Source: SICU01 sp038045445 (GTDB taxonomy: Archaea > Nanobdellota > Nanobdellia > Pacearchaeales > GW2011-AR1). From it: a stretch of 64,000 nt of DNA. The notes beneath the pieces were generated by a model, which did not search any database, was not told the DNA's origin, and worked only from the letters and a program-made list of their open reading frames with translations. A program made the translations under genes and the position numbers. How positions within the stretch are numbered: the stretch's first letter is position 1; every line of letters begins with the position of its first letter. Below are positions 1 to 7,600 of the stretch, one piece after another. The DNA lies in assembly GCA_038045445.1 (NCBI GenBank), contig JBBSYC010000001.1:1-64000 (forward strand), read 5' to 3'.

Positions 1-77
1 GAATTACATAGAAATAACGTTCAAGATAGGGGTGCAATAATTTCGGGATACTACACTAACTTTTTAACTCCATAATG

Positions 78-86
78 TTTAAATAG
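78..86 (+). promoter_or_regulatory. TATA-like box of the Lsm gene
   Basis: TTTAAATAG lies 25 bases before the ATG at 111. This spacing would place transcription start at or next to the start codon, so the transcript is probably leaderless. The same arrangement recurs before many genes in the window. The site is called by pattern only. Confidence 0.5.
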
Positions 87-110
87 TCTATTTGTAGATA
101 TCGATTTATT

Positions 111-341
111 ATGGCAAACATTATTGAAAGGCCTTTAGATCTTTTGAATAGTTCGAAGGGGAAAGAAGTTATTGTTCAGCTTAAGAACGACAGACAGTTT
201 TCTGGTGTCTTGAAAGCTTTTGATATACACATCAATATTGTCCTTGATAACGCTAAAGAGATGGTTAATGGAGAACTAAAGAGGAATTATGGAGCTACAT
301 TTTTACGAGGAGATACAATAATCTTCATTTCTCCTGCTTGA
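111..341 (+). CDS. Sm-like (Lsm) RNA-binding protein
   Basis: This 76-residue protein has the Sm fold signature. The Sm1 part includes PLDLLNSSKGKEVIVQLKN and GVLKAFDIHINIVLDNA, and the Sm2 part is the C-terminal FLRGDTIIFIS, where RGD/RGN contacts RNA. Archaeal Lsm proteins form heptameric rings that bind U-rich RNA and act in RNA metabolism. The length is typical of the archaeal SmAP family. The gene stands alone and faces RNase Z convergently. Confidence 0.93.
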   Translation: MANIIERPLDLLNSSKGKEVIVQLKNDRQFSGVLKAFDIHINIVLDNAKEMVNGELKRNYGATFLRGDTIIFISPA

Positions 342-397
342 TTGTTTACGACGAGATAACTTTTTGATTAATATATTATTTAGGGGTTTCCTATCCT

Positions 398-1294
398 TTA
401 TACCTTCAGAATATTCAAATCATCTGGGATGATTGTGTTTTTAAAAACTTTCTTTGCTTCTTTTAATAATTGAATGTGCCTGTGGCCGTGTTTTTCTGAA
501 ATATGCACTAATGCTAGTTTTTTTGCTTTGGCTTTTTTAGCTATTGTTGCTGCTTCTGTGGTCGTAAGATGTTTGTACTCTCTTGCTTGTTCACTTTCAT
601 TTTCTGCGTACGTTGATTCGCAGATTAAGAGGTCTGAGTCTTTTGCCAAGTCTACCGCATTTTGATTCATTGCTGTGTCAAGGATTATTGTGAGCTTTTT
701 TCCTTCTTGAGTGTAGGTAACATCTTTTGATTTTATTTTCTTTCCATTAAATACTATGTCTTTGCCTCTTTGTAAATCTCCGATTAGAGGAGAATTTGGT
801 AGCTTTAGTTTCTTTATTTTAGATTTGTCTATTCTCACTTGGTTTTTTATTATGATGCTGTATGCTAGAGTTGGAACTGAATGGTCCATTTGTGTTGCTT
901 CAATCTTTATATCTTTGTCTTCATATACTATTGCACTTGATATTTCATGAATTTCAAGTCTTATCTTGTAGCGAGAGTAAATTCTTTGAAATAATTCTAT
1001 TTTTTCGTTTGTGCTTCTTGGACCATAAATGTGTAATGTTTGCGCATAGCTATTCATACCCATTGTTTTTAGAAGTCCTGCTAGCCCTATAGTGTGGTCC
1101 TCGTGCCAGTGTGTTATTAATAAGTGTGTTAATCTTGCAGGGTTTTCTTCTGCCATTTTAAACTGCCTTTGAATTCCTTCACCACAATCAACCAAAATAT
1201 TATGTTTTTCAGTCTTGACTAAGAATCCACTGTGGTTCTTTTTTTTGCTGGGAATTGCACTTGCTGTGCCTAAACAAACTATTTCAAAATTCAT
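398..1294 (-). CDS. rnz: Ribonuclease Z (tRNA 3'-end endonuclease)
   Basis: The protein is a 298-residue metallo-beta-lactamase-fold nuclease that removes 3' trailers from pre-tRNAs. The zinc motif HWHEDH is at residues 62-67, and further histidines occur in the middle (DHSVPTLAY) and near the C-terminus (HISEKH). The N-terminus, with CLGTASAIPS and the DCGEG loop, is typical of RNase Z. Its length matches the short form (RNase Z-S). It is next to tRNA-Arg, which agrees with its role, although adjacency proves nothing. Confidence 0.93.
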   Translation of the reverse strand: MNFEIVCLGTASAIPSKKKNHSGFLVKTEKHNILVDCGEGIQRQFKMAEENPARLTHLLITHWHEDHTIGLAGLLKTMGMNSYAQTLHIYGPRSTNEKIELFQRIYSRYKIRLEIHEISSAIVYEDKDIKIEATQMDHSVPTLAYSIIIKNQVRIDKSKIKKLKLPNSPLIGDLQRGKDIVFNGKKIKSKDVTYTQEGKKLTIILDTAMNQNAVDLAKDSDLLICESTYAENESEQAREYKHLTTTEAATIAKKAKAKKLALVHISEKHGHRHIQLLKEAKKVFKNTIIPDDLNILKV

Positions 1295-1369
1295 ATTATC
1301 TATTTGGTTTGTTTGTTTAAATAGCTTGTCTGGGAAGGTTTAAAAGGGATTTTAGATTTTGTTTTTTAA

Positions 1370-1444
1370 GACCTCGTAGCTCAGCCTGGATAGAGCAGCT
1401 GGCTTCTAACCAGCAGGTCGCAGGTTCAAATCCTGTCGGGGTCG
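1370..1444 (+). tRNA. tRNA-Arg (anticodon TCT)
   Basis: A full cloverleaf can be drawn. The acceptor GACCTCG pairs with CGGGGTC, and the discriminator is G. The anticodon stem GCTGG/CCAGC encloses the loop CTTCTAA, giving anticodon TCT at 1405-1407. The T arm contains GGTTCAAATCC. No intron and no encoded CCA are seen. It reads AGA codons, which should be common in this AT-rich genome. Confidence 0.95.
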
Positions 1445-1474
1445 TTTTATAAAGTAGGATTTGAAATCCTTGTT

Positions 1475-1765
1475 TTAAAAAATATCACTAAAGGTTTTAC
1501 AGAATTGCATTTTTGCTTTGTCAAATTCTTTTTTTCCTTCGTTTGTTAAAGAATAGCTTATTATTTTTCCTTTTTTATTTTCCTTTATGAACTTATTTTC
1601 TTTTAGTTGTTTTAATGCAGGATATATTGTTCCAGGACTGGGCTTACAACCCTTTCTTTTTTCTATTTCCAATGCTATTTCTTGTCCATGCATTTCTCTT
1701 TTTGATAACATGAATAAAATAAGAAAAGAAAGGAATCCTCTCATGTCACAACAACCCTTATTCAT
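1475..1765 (-). CDS. PadR-family transcriptional regulator
   Basis: From the ATG at 1765 this is a 96-residue winged-helix protein. The PadR core reads RGFLSFLILFMLSKREMHG, then GTIYPALKQLKENKFI, then YSLTNEGKKEF. An upstream in-frame extension exists, but it runs across the promoter and operator, so I chose the internal start MNKGCCDMRG. A TATA-like stretch (TATATAAATA on this strand) lies about 20 bases upstream and a 16-bp palindrome just beyond. The latter suggests autoregulation and shared control of the divergent microprotein gene. Confidence 0.8.
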   Translation of the reverse strand: MNKGCCDMRGFLSFLILFMLSKREMHGQEIALEIEKRKGCKPSPGTIYPALKQLKENKFIKENKKGKIISYSLTNEGKKEFDKAKMQFCKTFSDIF

Positions 1766-1801
1766 ATCTGTCGTATGACCAATATATTTATATAGTTGAT
1801 G

Positions 1802-1817
1802 TATCGTATATACGATA
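1802..1817. promoter_or_regulatory. 16-bp palindromic operator between padR-like gene and microprotein
   Basis: TATCGTATATACGATA is a perfect palindrome in the divergent intergenic region. Partial symmetry extends beyond it (AT at 1799-1800 against AT at 1819-1820). It sits just upstream of the regulator's TATA-like box and 24 bases before the opposing ATG, where a PadR dimer would be expected to bind. That it binds the neighbouring regulator is inferred. Confidence 0.6.
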
Positions 1818-1840
1818 TATGGTGAAAGGATGTAATTAAA

Positions 1841-1996
1841 ATGAGTTGGCAATGTTACGGTGGATCTTGTGAATCTTCAAGAGGTTTTTTGACTAAGAAG
1901 GAAAGGATAGAGATGCTTGAGGAATACAAGAAAAATTTGGAAAGTGAAGCACAAGGAGTCTCTGAAAGAATAAAAGAGCTTTCTTCTGGCGAATAA
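1841..1996 (+). CDS. 51-residue microprotein (DUF5320-like)
   Basis: This short frame starts MSWQCYGGSCESSRGF and continues with the charged helix FLTKKERIEMLEEYKKNLE, ending SERIKELSSGE. The pattern of an aromatic and cysteine head followed by a helix resembles small archaeal proteins grouped with DUF5320; this is recalled, not searched. It is transcribed divergently from a PadR regulator across a palindrome, so it is probably the regulated target. The function is unknown. The two cysteines could bind metal or form a disulfide. Confidence 0.65.
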   Translation: MSWQCYGGSCESSRGFLTKKERIEMLEEYKKNLESEAQGVSERIKELSSGE

Positions 1997-2071
1997 TAAA
2001 AGGTCTTTTGATTTTTTTATTTTTTATTACTCACAATGTTTAAATAACAACTTCTAGTCTGTGTTTTGTCC

Positions 2072-2144
2072 GCGCGGATGGCGAAGTGGTTAACGCGTTC
2101 GGCTGCAGCCCGAATATTCGCAGGTTCGAATCCTGTTCCGCGCT
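2072..2144 (+). tRNA. tRNA-Cys (anticodon GCA)
   Basis: The acceptor GCGCGGA pairs with TCCGCGC. The discriminator is T, as expected for cysteine tRNAs. The anticodon stem TTCGG/CCGAA encloses loop CTGCAGC, giving GCA at 2105-2107. The T arm contains AGGTTCGAATCCT. No intron is seen and CCA is not encoded. The GlyRS gene follows 41 bases later. Confidence 0.95.
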
Positions 2145-2185
2145 TTTAGCGAAAGATTTAAAGGACAGTTTTGTTAAGGATTTAT

Positions 2186-3697
2186 ATGGCTGAAAATAAA
2201 AAAGAGTCTGTTGCTAAAAATAAAAAAGAGGATGTTGCTTTTACTAGCTTCTTGCAAGAATCTGGGTTAATTTGGGGTCCTGAGCCTGAAATTTATGGAG
2301 GATTGGCTGGGTTTTACACATACGGTCCTATTGGAAAACTTTTGAAAAACAAAGTTGAGAATTCTGTTAGGCACGTTTTTAATTTTAATGGATTCAGAGA
2401 GCTTGAAGGACCTACAATAATGCCCGATAAAGTGTGGAAAGCTTCTGGACATCTTAATACATTTTCTGATCGGATTATAAATTGCACTAAGTGCAAGGCT
2501 TCTTTTAGAGTAGATAAACTTATTGAAGAAAATTTCGATGTTATCGCAGATAGTTTTTCGGATGATAGGTTGCTCAAATTCGTTCGTGATAAAGATATTA
2601 AGTGTCCTTCTTGTGCCGGGCGTTTTTATGAAAAGATAGAGAGGCAGAGTTTGATGATGAAGACAAAGGTTGCAGGTCAAGATGCTTCTCTTAGGCCTGA
2701 AACAGCTACTGTAACTTATTTGCCTTTTGTTAGGATGTATCAATTTTTTAGAAAAAAATTACCTTTTGGTGTTTTTCAAATTGGGAAAGCCTATAGGAAT
2801 GAAATTTCTCCTAGACAAAGCGTTTTACGAGGTAGAGAATTTACTCAGGCAGAAGGACAATTATTTATTGACCCAAAAGAAAAAGATAATTGGGAAAAGT
2901 TTGATTTGGTCAAGAGTGAACATTTACCCTTATGGGATTACCAATTACAAGATGCTGAGAAGTTACCTGTTTCTATAACACTCGAATCTGCCCTGAAAAA
3001 GAAATTAGTTTCTACTAAAGCTTATGCTTGGTGCTTGTGGCTTGCATATACCCAATTTAGAAGATTTGGAGTTCCGGAGGATAGAATAAGAGTTAGACAG
3101 CACCATCCTAGTGAGAGAGCATTTTACGCTACTGATGCATGGGACATAGAGATAAAGACAAATAATTATGGGTGGGTTGAAGTTTGTGGAGTGCATGACA
3201 GAACAGATTATGACTTGAAGCAGCACTCTACAGAATCTGGAGTTGCTCTAGAAGCTATACGGGAAGATGGAACTAGATTTACACCACATATATTAGAAAT
3301 TGCATTTGGAACCGATAGACCGACTTACGCCCTTATTGATTTGTTTTATCAGAAGAAAGAAGAAGATGATGGGAAAACTGTTTTCAAAATACCCTACAAC
3401 ATGGCTCCGATAACGGTTAGTGTTCTACCTCTGATGAAAAAACCAGAACTCATGGAAATTGCTGAAAATGTTTATAGCAATTTGAGTAAACATTTTATTG
3501 CGGAGTATGATTCGAATGGGAGCATTGGAAAGAGATATTTGAGAAGCATGGTTTCTGGGACTCCTCTTGCAATTACTGTTGATTTCGATACTCTAAAAGA
3601 TAAATGTGTGACTGTAAGAGATAGAGATACTGGAAAACAGGATAGAATTAAGATAGATGATCTCTTGATAGAGATAAATAAGAGATTAGGTTTATAA
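2186..3697 (+). CDS. glyS: Glycyl-tRNA synthetase (class II, archaeal/eukaryotic type)
   Basis: The enzyme charges tRNA-Gly with glycine. The start MAENKK at 2186 is preferred over an upstream in-frame start because the region just before it holds a TATA-like TTTAAAGG. The protein has about 503 residues. It shows the WGPEPEIYGGLAGFYTYGP N-terminus, two zinc-type pairs (CTKCKASF and CPSCAGRF), class II motif 2 (FQIGKAYRNEISPR) and an anticodon-binding C-terminus from about residue 400. It is the homodimeric alpha2 type, not the bacterial two-subunit enzyme. Confidence 0.96.
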   Translation: MAENKKESVAKNKKEDVAFTSFLQESGLIWGPEPEIYGGLAGFYTYGPIGKLLKNKVENSVRHVFNFNGFRELEGPTIMPDKVWKASGHLNTFSDRIINCTKCKASFRVDKLIEENFDVIADSFSDDRLLKFVRDKDIKCPSCAGRFYEKIERQSLMMKTKVAGQDASLRPETATVTYLPFVRMYQFFRKKLPFGVFQIGKAYRNEISPRQSVLRGREFTQAEGQLFIDPKEKDNWEKFDLVKSEHLPLWDYQLQDAEKLPVSITLESALKKKLVSTKAYAWCLWLAYTQFRRFGVPEDRIRVRQHHPSERAFYATDAWDIEIKTNNYGWVEVCGVHDRTDYDLKQHSTESGVALEAIREDGTRFTPHILEIAFGTDRPTYALIDLFYQKKEEDDGKTVFKIPYNMAPITVSVLPLMKKPELMEIAENVYSNLSKHFIAEYDSNGSIGKRYLRSMVSGTPLAITVDFDTLKDKCVTVRDRDTGKQDRIKIDDLLIEINKRLGL

Positions 3698-3719
3698 ATA
3701 ACTATTGCTAAAATATTAT

Positions 3720-3965
3720 ATGGGATTTGGTGATGTAATGTTCTGGCCTTTTACGATGGCTTTTGCGGGCGCTATGGCAATTGTTGCACTAATTGCTCTT
3801 GTCTTTTGGATTTGGATGCTTGTTGATTGTTCAAAGCGTAAGTTCAAAAATAATGTGGAGAAAATAGTTTGGATAGTTGCAATAGTTCTTGCTGGATGGG
3901 TTGGTGCTTTGGTTTATCTGATAGTTATACGCTCGATTAATCCTTCGGGTTTGGCGAGGCATTGA
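3720..3965 (+). CDS. Small two-helix membrane protein (PLDc_N-like)
   Basis: This protein of about 81 residues has two predicted transmembrane segments: the first near residues 8-34 (MAFAGAMAIVALIALVFWIW) and the second near 48-67. Between them lies a short basic loop, VDCSKRKFKNNVEK. The layout resembles the N-terminal membrane domain found in phospholipase D/cardiolipin synthase proteins, which often occurs alone. No catalytic motif is present. The start could also be the next methionine at 3738. Confidence 0.6.
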   Translation: MGFGDVMFWPFTMAFAGAMAIVALIALVFWIWMLVDCSKRKFKNNVEKIVWIVAIVLAGWVGALVYLIVIRSINPSGLARH

Positions 3966-4045
3966 TATGGCAAAAATTATTAATTTTTGGCAGTCAAACT
4001 CCTATGCACATGCCTTCGCATGTGTTAGCAGAGATGGAGTTTGAC

Positions 4046-4846
4046 ATGGGAAAGACCTTAGGATTTATTTCTTTAAAAGGTGGAGTTGGTAAGACAACAA
4101 TATCTGCTGCGGTTGCGACTCATTTAGCAAATACTTATCACAAAAAGATTTTAGTTGTTGATGCTAATTTTTCTGCTCCTAATTTAGGACTTCACATGGA
4201 TATTGTTTCTCCACAAAAAACAATTCATGATGTATTGAACGGGGAAGCTATTTCTTCTGCGATTCACTTGCAATATGGGGTTGATGTGATTCCTGGAAAT
4301 TTTTTGAATAACAAAGAACTTAACCCAATGCTTCTTAAGGATAGAATTGGGCACATAAAAAATGATTATGATTTTGTTATTCTTGATTCTTCTCCTTCTT
4401 TAAATGAAGAAATGCTTGCTACAATAATTGCTTCAGACCACATATTTGCTGTTTCAACTCCAGATTATCCTACTTTAAGTTGCACTATTCGTGCTGCTCA
4501 ATTAGCTAAGCAGAGGCACAGGCCCATTGAAGGAATAATCGTTAATCAGTCTAGAGGAAGTTACGATATTAATGTTGAAGAAATTCAGGAATCTACTGGA
4601 ATTCCCGTTGTTGCAAAAATTAAATATGATGATGTGCAACACATGGCCTTGCATGAGCGCGTTCCTGCACCTTTATTTGCTGGAAAAACTCCGATGACTA
4701 ATGAGATTGACAGATTTTGTAGGGCTATTTTAGGGTTGCCTGAAAGAAGGTCTTGGTTTGGTTCTTTGTTTAATAAAGATGCTAAACTTGAAGTAGTTAA
4801 TAGGGCTTTAATGGCTAAGAGTTTCTATAAGAGTGTTTTTAGTTAG
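4046..4846 (+). CDS. MinD/ParA-family P-loop ATPase
   Basis: From the ATG at 4046 the protein has 266 residues and begins MGKTLGFISLKGGVGKTT, a deviant Walker A motif (KGGVGKT) at the usual position near the N-terminus. A switch-like segment VVDANFSAPNLGLHMD and Walker B-like FVILDSSPSLNEE follow. These features place it in the MinD/Mrp/ParA group, which positions cell components or inserts cofactors. An upstream TTG start exists but would add a tail unlike the family. No partner such as MinE or ParB is adjacent, so the cargo is unknown. Confidence 0.85.
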   Translation: MGKTLGFISLKGGVGKTTISAAVATHLANTYHKKILVVDANFSAPNLGLHMDIVSPQKTIHDVLNGEAISSAIHLQYGVDVIPGNFLNNKELNPMLLKDRIGHIKNDYDFVILDSSPSLNEEMLATIIASDHIFAVSTPDYPTLSCTIRAAQLAKQRHRPIEGIIVNQSRGSYDINVEEIQESTGIPVVAKIKYDDVQHMALHERVPAPLFAGKTPMTNEIDRFCRAILGLPERRSWFGSLFNKDAKLEVVNRALMAKSFYKSVFS

Positions 4847-4883
4847 GGATAAAGTATAAAAGTCAGATTTATCTTTTTTAATT

Positions 4884-5246
4884 ATGGCTTTAGATAAGAA
4901 CTGTATCTTTTGTAAGATTGCTTCTGGTGAAATTAAGCAAGAGAAGATAATGGAGAGTAATTCTTTTTTTGCCGTTCGCGATATTAAGCCTAATGCTGAA
5001 GGTCATAGTCTCGTTATTCCCAAGAAGCATTATAGTAACCTACTAGATATTCCAAATAAACTTGGAAATGAGATGATTGAGTTTACTAAGAAAGTTGCTT
5101 CCGACTTGCTTGATAAGAAACTTGGAGATGGGTTTAATTTGATTATGAACAATACCTCTGTTGCTGGGCAGGTTGTTATGCATGCACATATTCATGTTAT
5201 TCCTCGTAAAGAGGGAGATGGTTTGAGGTTTTTGACGAGGGTTTAG
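4884..5246 (+). CDS. HIT-family (histidine triad) hydrolase
   Basis: This 120-residue protein carries the histidine triad HAHIHVIPR near its C-terminus and the N-terminal CIFCKIASGEI segment typical of the Hint branch. Family members hydrolyse nucleoside phosphoramidates or dinucleotide polyphosphates; the natural substrate here cannot be read from sequence. The CxxC at the start may bind zinc. A toxin gene converges on its 3' end, with stop codons only two bases apart. Confidence 0.93.
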   Translation: MALDKNCIFCKIASGEIKQEKIMESNSFFAVRDIKPNAEGHSLVIPKKHYSNLLDIPNKLGNEMIEFTKKVASDLLDKKLGDGFNLIMNNTSVAGQVVMHAHIHVIPRKEGDGLRFLTRV

Positions 5247-5248
5247 AA

Positions 5249-5611
5249 TCATTTAACAAATTCAACATTATCTAATTTTTCAAATTCTTTATCTCCTGTT
5301 AAGAATTTTATTCCTAATTCCTTTGCCATGATATAACCCACGCAATCGGCTATTGAAACATCTCTATCTTTCCATTTAATTCTAAATTTCATTGCTTCTT
5401 TTATCCACTCGGAATTTACTGATACAATATATTTTGAGTAATCTGTTAAATGTCTTTCTGTATCTTTTTGCTCTTTTTTAATCAGATTATAACATAATTC
5501 TGCGAATGTAAAATTATTGATTATTATTTCTGAATCTATATAATTCTTATAGTCTTGATTTCCTCTTAGAATCTCAATTATAGCATAGGTGTCAAAGAAA
5601 AATCTATTCAT
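5249..5611 (-). CDS. PIN-domain toxin (VapC-like), module 1
   Basis: The protein is a 120-residue PIN-domain ribonuclease candidate. The acidic residues expected for metal binding are present: FFFDTYAIIEIL at the N-terminus, FTFAELCYNL, DVSIADCVGYIMA and LTGDKEFEKL. It starts inside the 3' end of the antitoxin gene with an 8-base overlap, the standard TA arrangement. The C-terminus (KFLTGDKEFEKLDNVEFVK) is almost identical to that of the toxin at 61883-62290, so the two modules are paralogous. The target RNA is unknown. Confidence 0.85.
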   Translation of the reverse strand: MNRFFFDTYAIIEILRGNQDYKNYIDSEIIINNFTFAELCYNLIKKEQKDTERHLTDYSKYIVSVNSEWIKEAMKFRIKWKDRDVSIADCVGYIMAKELGIKFLTGDKEFEKLDNVEFVK

Positions 5612-5828
5612 TGTATAGTTCTTTATCCATTTCTTTCATCATTTGTTTTGTTGATTTATTAAATTTGTAAGTACCAAATGTTTCTCTTAGAACGTTCTTT
5701 TTTTCTTTTTTCATTAAAATAACTACTTCTTCCCCCTCTTTTACACCTTCTTTTTCAACAAAACTTATTGGTACAACTATCCCGAAAGAATTTCCCCATC
5801 TTTTTAATTTAGTTTTTAATTCTATCAT
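5604..5828 (-). CDS. AbrB/MazE-type antitoxin (VapB-like), module 1
   Basis: This 74-residue protein has an AbrB-type swapped-hairpin DNA-binding start (KLKRWGNSFGIVVP). Its acidic and basic tail (LRETFGTYKF...DKELYNE) probably wraps and neutralises the toxin. It is encoded upstream of and overlaps the PIN toxin. It is clearly related to the antitoxin at 61684-61914, sharing RWGNS/KWGNS, RETFG and ELYN. Direct GTATAA repeats just upstream of its start are a likely autoregulatory site. Confidence 0.82.
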   Translation of the reverse strand: MIELKTKLKRWGNSFGIVVPISFVEKEGVKEGEEVVILMKKEKKNVLRETFGTYKFNKSTKQMMKEMDKELYNE

Positions 5829-5845
5829 GTATAAACCGTATAACT
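5829..5845 (-). promoter_or_regulatory. Candidate operator of TA module 1
   Basis: On the minus strand, AGTTATAC and a second TTATAC copy lie directly before the antitoxin ATG, behind an AT-rich TATA-like stretch. The half-site AGTTATAC also occurs directly before the antitoxin start of module 3 (61665-61672). The shared half-site suggests a common binding preference of the two AbrB-type antitoxins; this is inferred. Confidence 0.45.
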
Positions 5846-5882
5846 TATATTATTTAAATGTTTGTTTTTTAAGATTTATGAA

Positions 5883-6056
5883 TGGCTATGGAGAGAATTG
5901 AACTCTCGACCCCAGCCTGTCACCAATCGCTGATTTGCGAGCATCTAGAAGTGAGTAAATCACTTCTACCCATCCAACTCTTTCAAGTTGGATGAATCTT
6001 GTTCTTGCGAACCACGATTTTATGAGAGCTGTGTTCTACCACTGAACTACATAGCC
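5883..6056 (-). tRNA. tRNA-Met (CAT, elongator-like) with a 102-base intron
   Basis: Exon 1 (6021-6056) and exon 2 (5883-5918) form a cloverleaf. The acceptor GGCTATG pairs with CATAGCC and the discriminator is A. The D stem is GTTC/GAAC, the anticodon stem CAGCT/GGCTG and the T stem GAGAG/CTCTC. The anticodon is CAT. GGCTAxG with A73 resembles elongator tRNA-Met; tRNA-Ile(CAT) is the alternative. The intron (5919-6020) lies after position 37, the canonical site. It contains two strong hairpins: CATCCAACT with AGTTGGATG, and TAGAAGTGA with TCACTTCTA. The exact splice points are inferred. Confidence 0.85.
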
Positions 6057-6106
6057 GAAAATAGATGCTCGGGAGCTTTTTTAAAGATATTGTGTTATAA
6101 TATTTT

Positions 6107-6304
6107 ATGGCTAATATTGAGGAAATTGTACTCGCATTAGGAGAAGTTGGCTTATGGATACAAGCTGTTGGGTTACTTGTTGTAATTTGGATTATAATTC
6201 AAATAATTACAATGTATTTCAACCGTAAAAGAAGATTGTTGCTTGAAGAGATTAATAAAAGGTTGAAGCGTGTTGAGACTAAACTAAATAAGCTATCTAA
6301 GTAA
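6107..6304 (+). CDS. Small single-pass membrane protein with coiled-coil tail
   Basis: This 65-residue protein has one hydrophobic helix (about residues 13-38, WIQAVGLLVVIWIIIQIIT). A basic stop-transfer segment NRKRR and a short amphipathic helix follow (LLLEEINKRLKRVETKLNKL) that could form a coiled coil. I do not recognise the family. It might anchor a partner at the membrane through the helix. Confidence 0.6.
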   Translation: MANIEEIVLALGEVGLWIQAVGLLVVIWIIIQIITMYFNRKRRLLLEEINKRLKRVETKLNKLSK

Positions 6305-6310
6305 ATTGAA

Positions 6311-6559
6311 TTAGGAATACGAAGTGTCTTCTGCAACGTCTTCTTCTTTCTTGACTTTTATTACAGGGTTTTCTTTTATTATCCTTTCTGCTTTCTTTAA
6401 TCTTGCTATATATCCTGCAATTTTATTTCTTACTTTCTTAGAAGGCATTGTGCTACCTAGAAGTCTTTTGTTAGGGTCAAAGTTTTCTCCAAAAGAGCCT
6501 TCTTTTTGTATGAGCTCCCTGCTAGCTCTTTTTACCATTAGTTGTTTTATTCTACCCAT
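6311..6559 (-). CDS. rps17e: Small ribosomal subunit protein S17e
   Basis: The protein begins MGRIKQLMVKRASRELIQ and contains the core PSKKVRNKIAGYIARL, both characteristic of archaeal and eukaryotic S17e. It belongs to the 30S subunit and has no bacterial counterpart. At 82 residues it is longer than many archaeal versions. The extra part is a charged C-terminal tail (KKEEDVAEDTSYS). Confidence 0.9.
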   Translation of the reverse strand: MGRIKQLMVKRASRELIQKEGSFGENFDPNKRLLGSTMPSKKVRNKIAGYIARLKKAERIIKENPVIKVKKEEDVAEDTSYS

Positions 6560-6598
6560 TGATTGAGTTTGTTAATATGGCTTTTTAAGGCTTTTGGG

Positions 6599-7570
6599 TT
6601 AGAAATTAACTTTTTGATGCTTGATTAAATTAGACCATTCTCGATAATAGTCTATGGCTTTCTTGTCTATGTCTCCTGGAGAGAGGATTAAGGCTGGCAT
6701 CTTCTCTGCTTGCGCTTTTTGAAGAGTTGATACTATGTCTTCTAAGGTAATCTTCTTTTTATCTTTTGCTACCAAGTAAAACTCTTGCTCTCCCAAATGA
6801 CTCTTAATTTTGACTTTTGCAGATATTTCCTTTTTCTTTACTAAAATTTCTTTAGATATTTCGTAATTCCTTTCTCTTAGTAATTTTTTGATATTATCTA
6901 AGAACCCTGAACTTATCTCCTTTATTTTAGCTTCTTTTATTTTTGGTTTTTCTTCTTTTTTTGATGACTCTCTTACTTCAGAAATTACTTCTTGAATTAC
7001 CTCTGAATTTTTTTCCGGCTTAATTTCTTCCTTTACTTCTTTTTTAATTTCTTGCTTTGGAGCCAATATACTTTCTATTATCTCTCTTGTTTTTTCATTG
7101 CTTAATGTGTGAATTTTCCAAAAAATCTTTTCTTCGCCTTTATCTATTATTTTTACGGGATATGCAAAATCTTTAATGTTTCTTAATGCTACTCTAATTG
7201 CAGGTTCTTGTTCGCTGTCTTGCAGAATTTCTTTTTCTTTTAATAGTCTGAATGCTTCTTTTTCCTTGTGGTTTAAGTATTCTGTATATTTTTGGAGTTG
7301 CTCTTCTTGTCCTTCTATATAATATAATGGAGAACTGCCAACTCTCATATTGCTTAACTTTAATTTTTGTTCACCAACTAATTCAGACATGAATGCAGCT
7401 GTGAATATATTGTTTTGACCTATTGTGCCTGCGACTCTTACTGGTAACTCTGGTCCTCTTTGTCTTATTACTTCAAGAATTCTCTCTTTTGTCTGCATGA
7501 CTTTTTGCATGTCTGGCATAAAGTCTTTGAGAAATTGTTTGTTATAAAGATTGCTAGTTAAAATGCGCAC
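6599..7570 (-). CDS. Uncharacterised archaeal protein with winged helix and nuclease-like C-terminus
   Basis: The protein has 323 residues in three parts. Residues 25-95 look like a winged helix (KERILEVIRQRGPELPVRVA through PLYYIEG). A low-complexity Lys/Glu linker spans about 170-225. A C-terminal alpha/beta domain (SGFLDNIKKLLRERNYEI to the end) resembles the restriction-endonuclease fold but lacks a clear D-ExK catalytic set. It may bind nucleic acid without cutting. It is just upstream of rps17e on the same strand. The start may instead be the methionine 18 codons in. Function unknown. Confidence 0.6.
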   Translation of the reverse strand: MRILTSNLYNKQFLKDFMPDMQKVMQTKERILEVIRQRGPELPVRVAGTIGQNNIFTAAFMSELVGEQKLKLSNMRVGSSPLYYIEGQEEQLQKYTEYLNHKEKEAFRLLKEKEILQDSEQEPAIRVALRNIKDFAYPVKIIDKGEEKIFWKIHTLSNEKTREIIESILAPKQEIKKEVKEEIKPEKNSEVIQEVISEVRESSKKEEKPKIKEAKIKEISSGFLDNIKKLLRERNYEISKEILVKKKEISAKVKIKSHLGEQEFYLVAKDKKKITLEDIVSTLQKAQAEKMPALILSPGDIDKKAIDYYREWSNLIKHQKVNF

Positions 7571-7600
7571 TTTTAAAAACCATAATTTATCAACTATTTA

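Noticed and set aside
3967..4043. A 25-codon frame (MAKIINFWQ...) just before the MinD-like gene.
   Set aside because: It has no ribosome binding site, does not match the start of the family, and the MinD start at 4046 is already typical.
6324..6566. Hydrophobic frame opposite rps17e.
   Set aside because: It is the reverse shadow of S17e, which is clearly the real gene.
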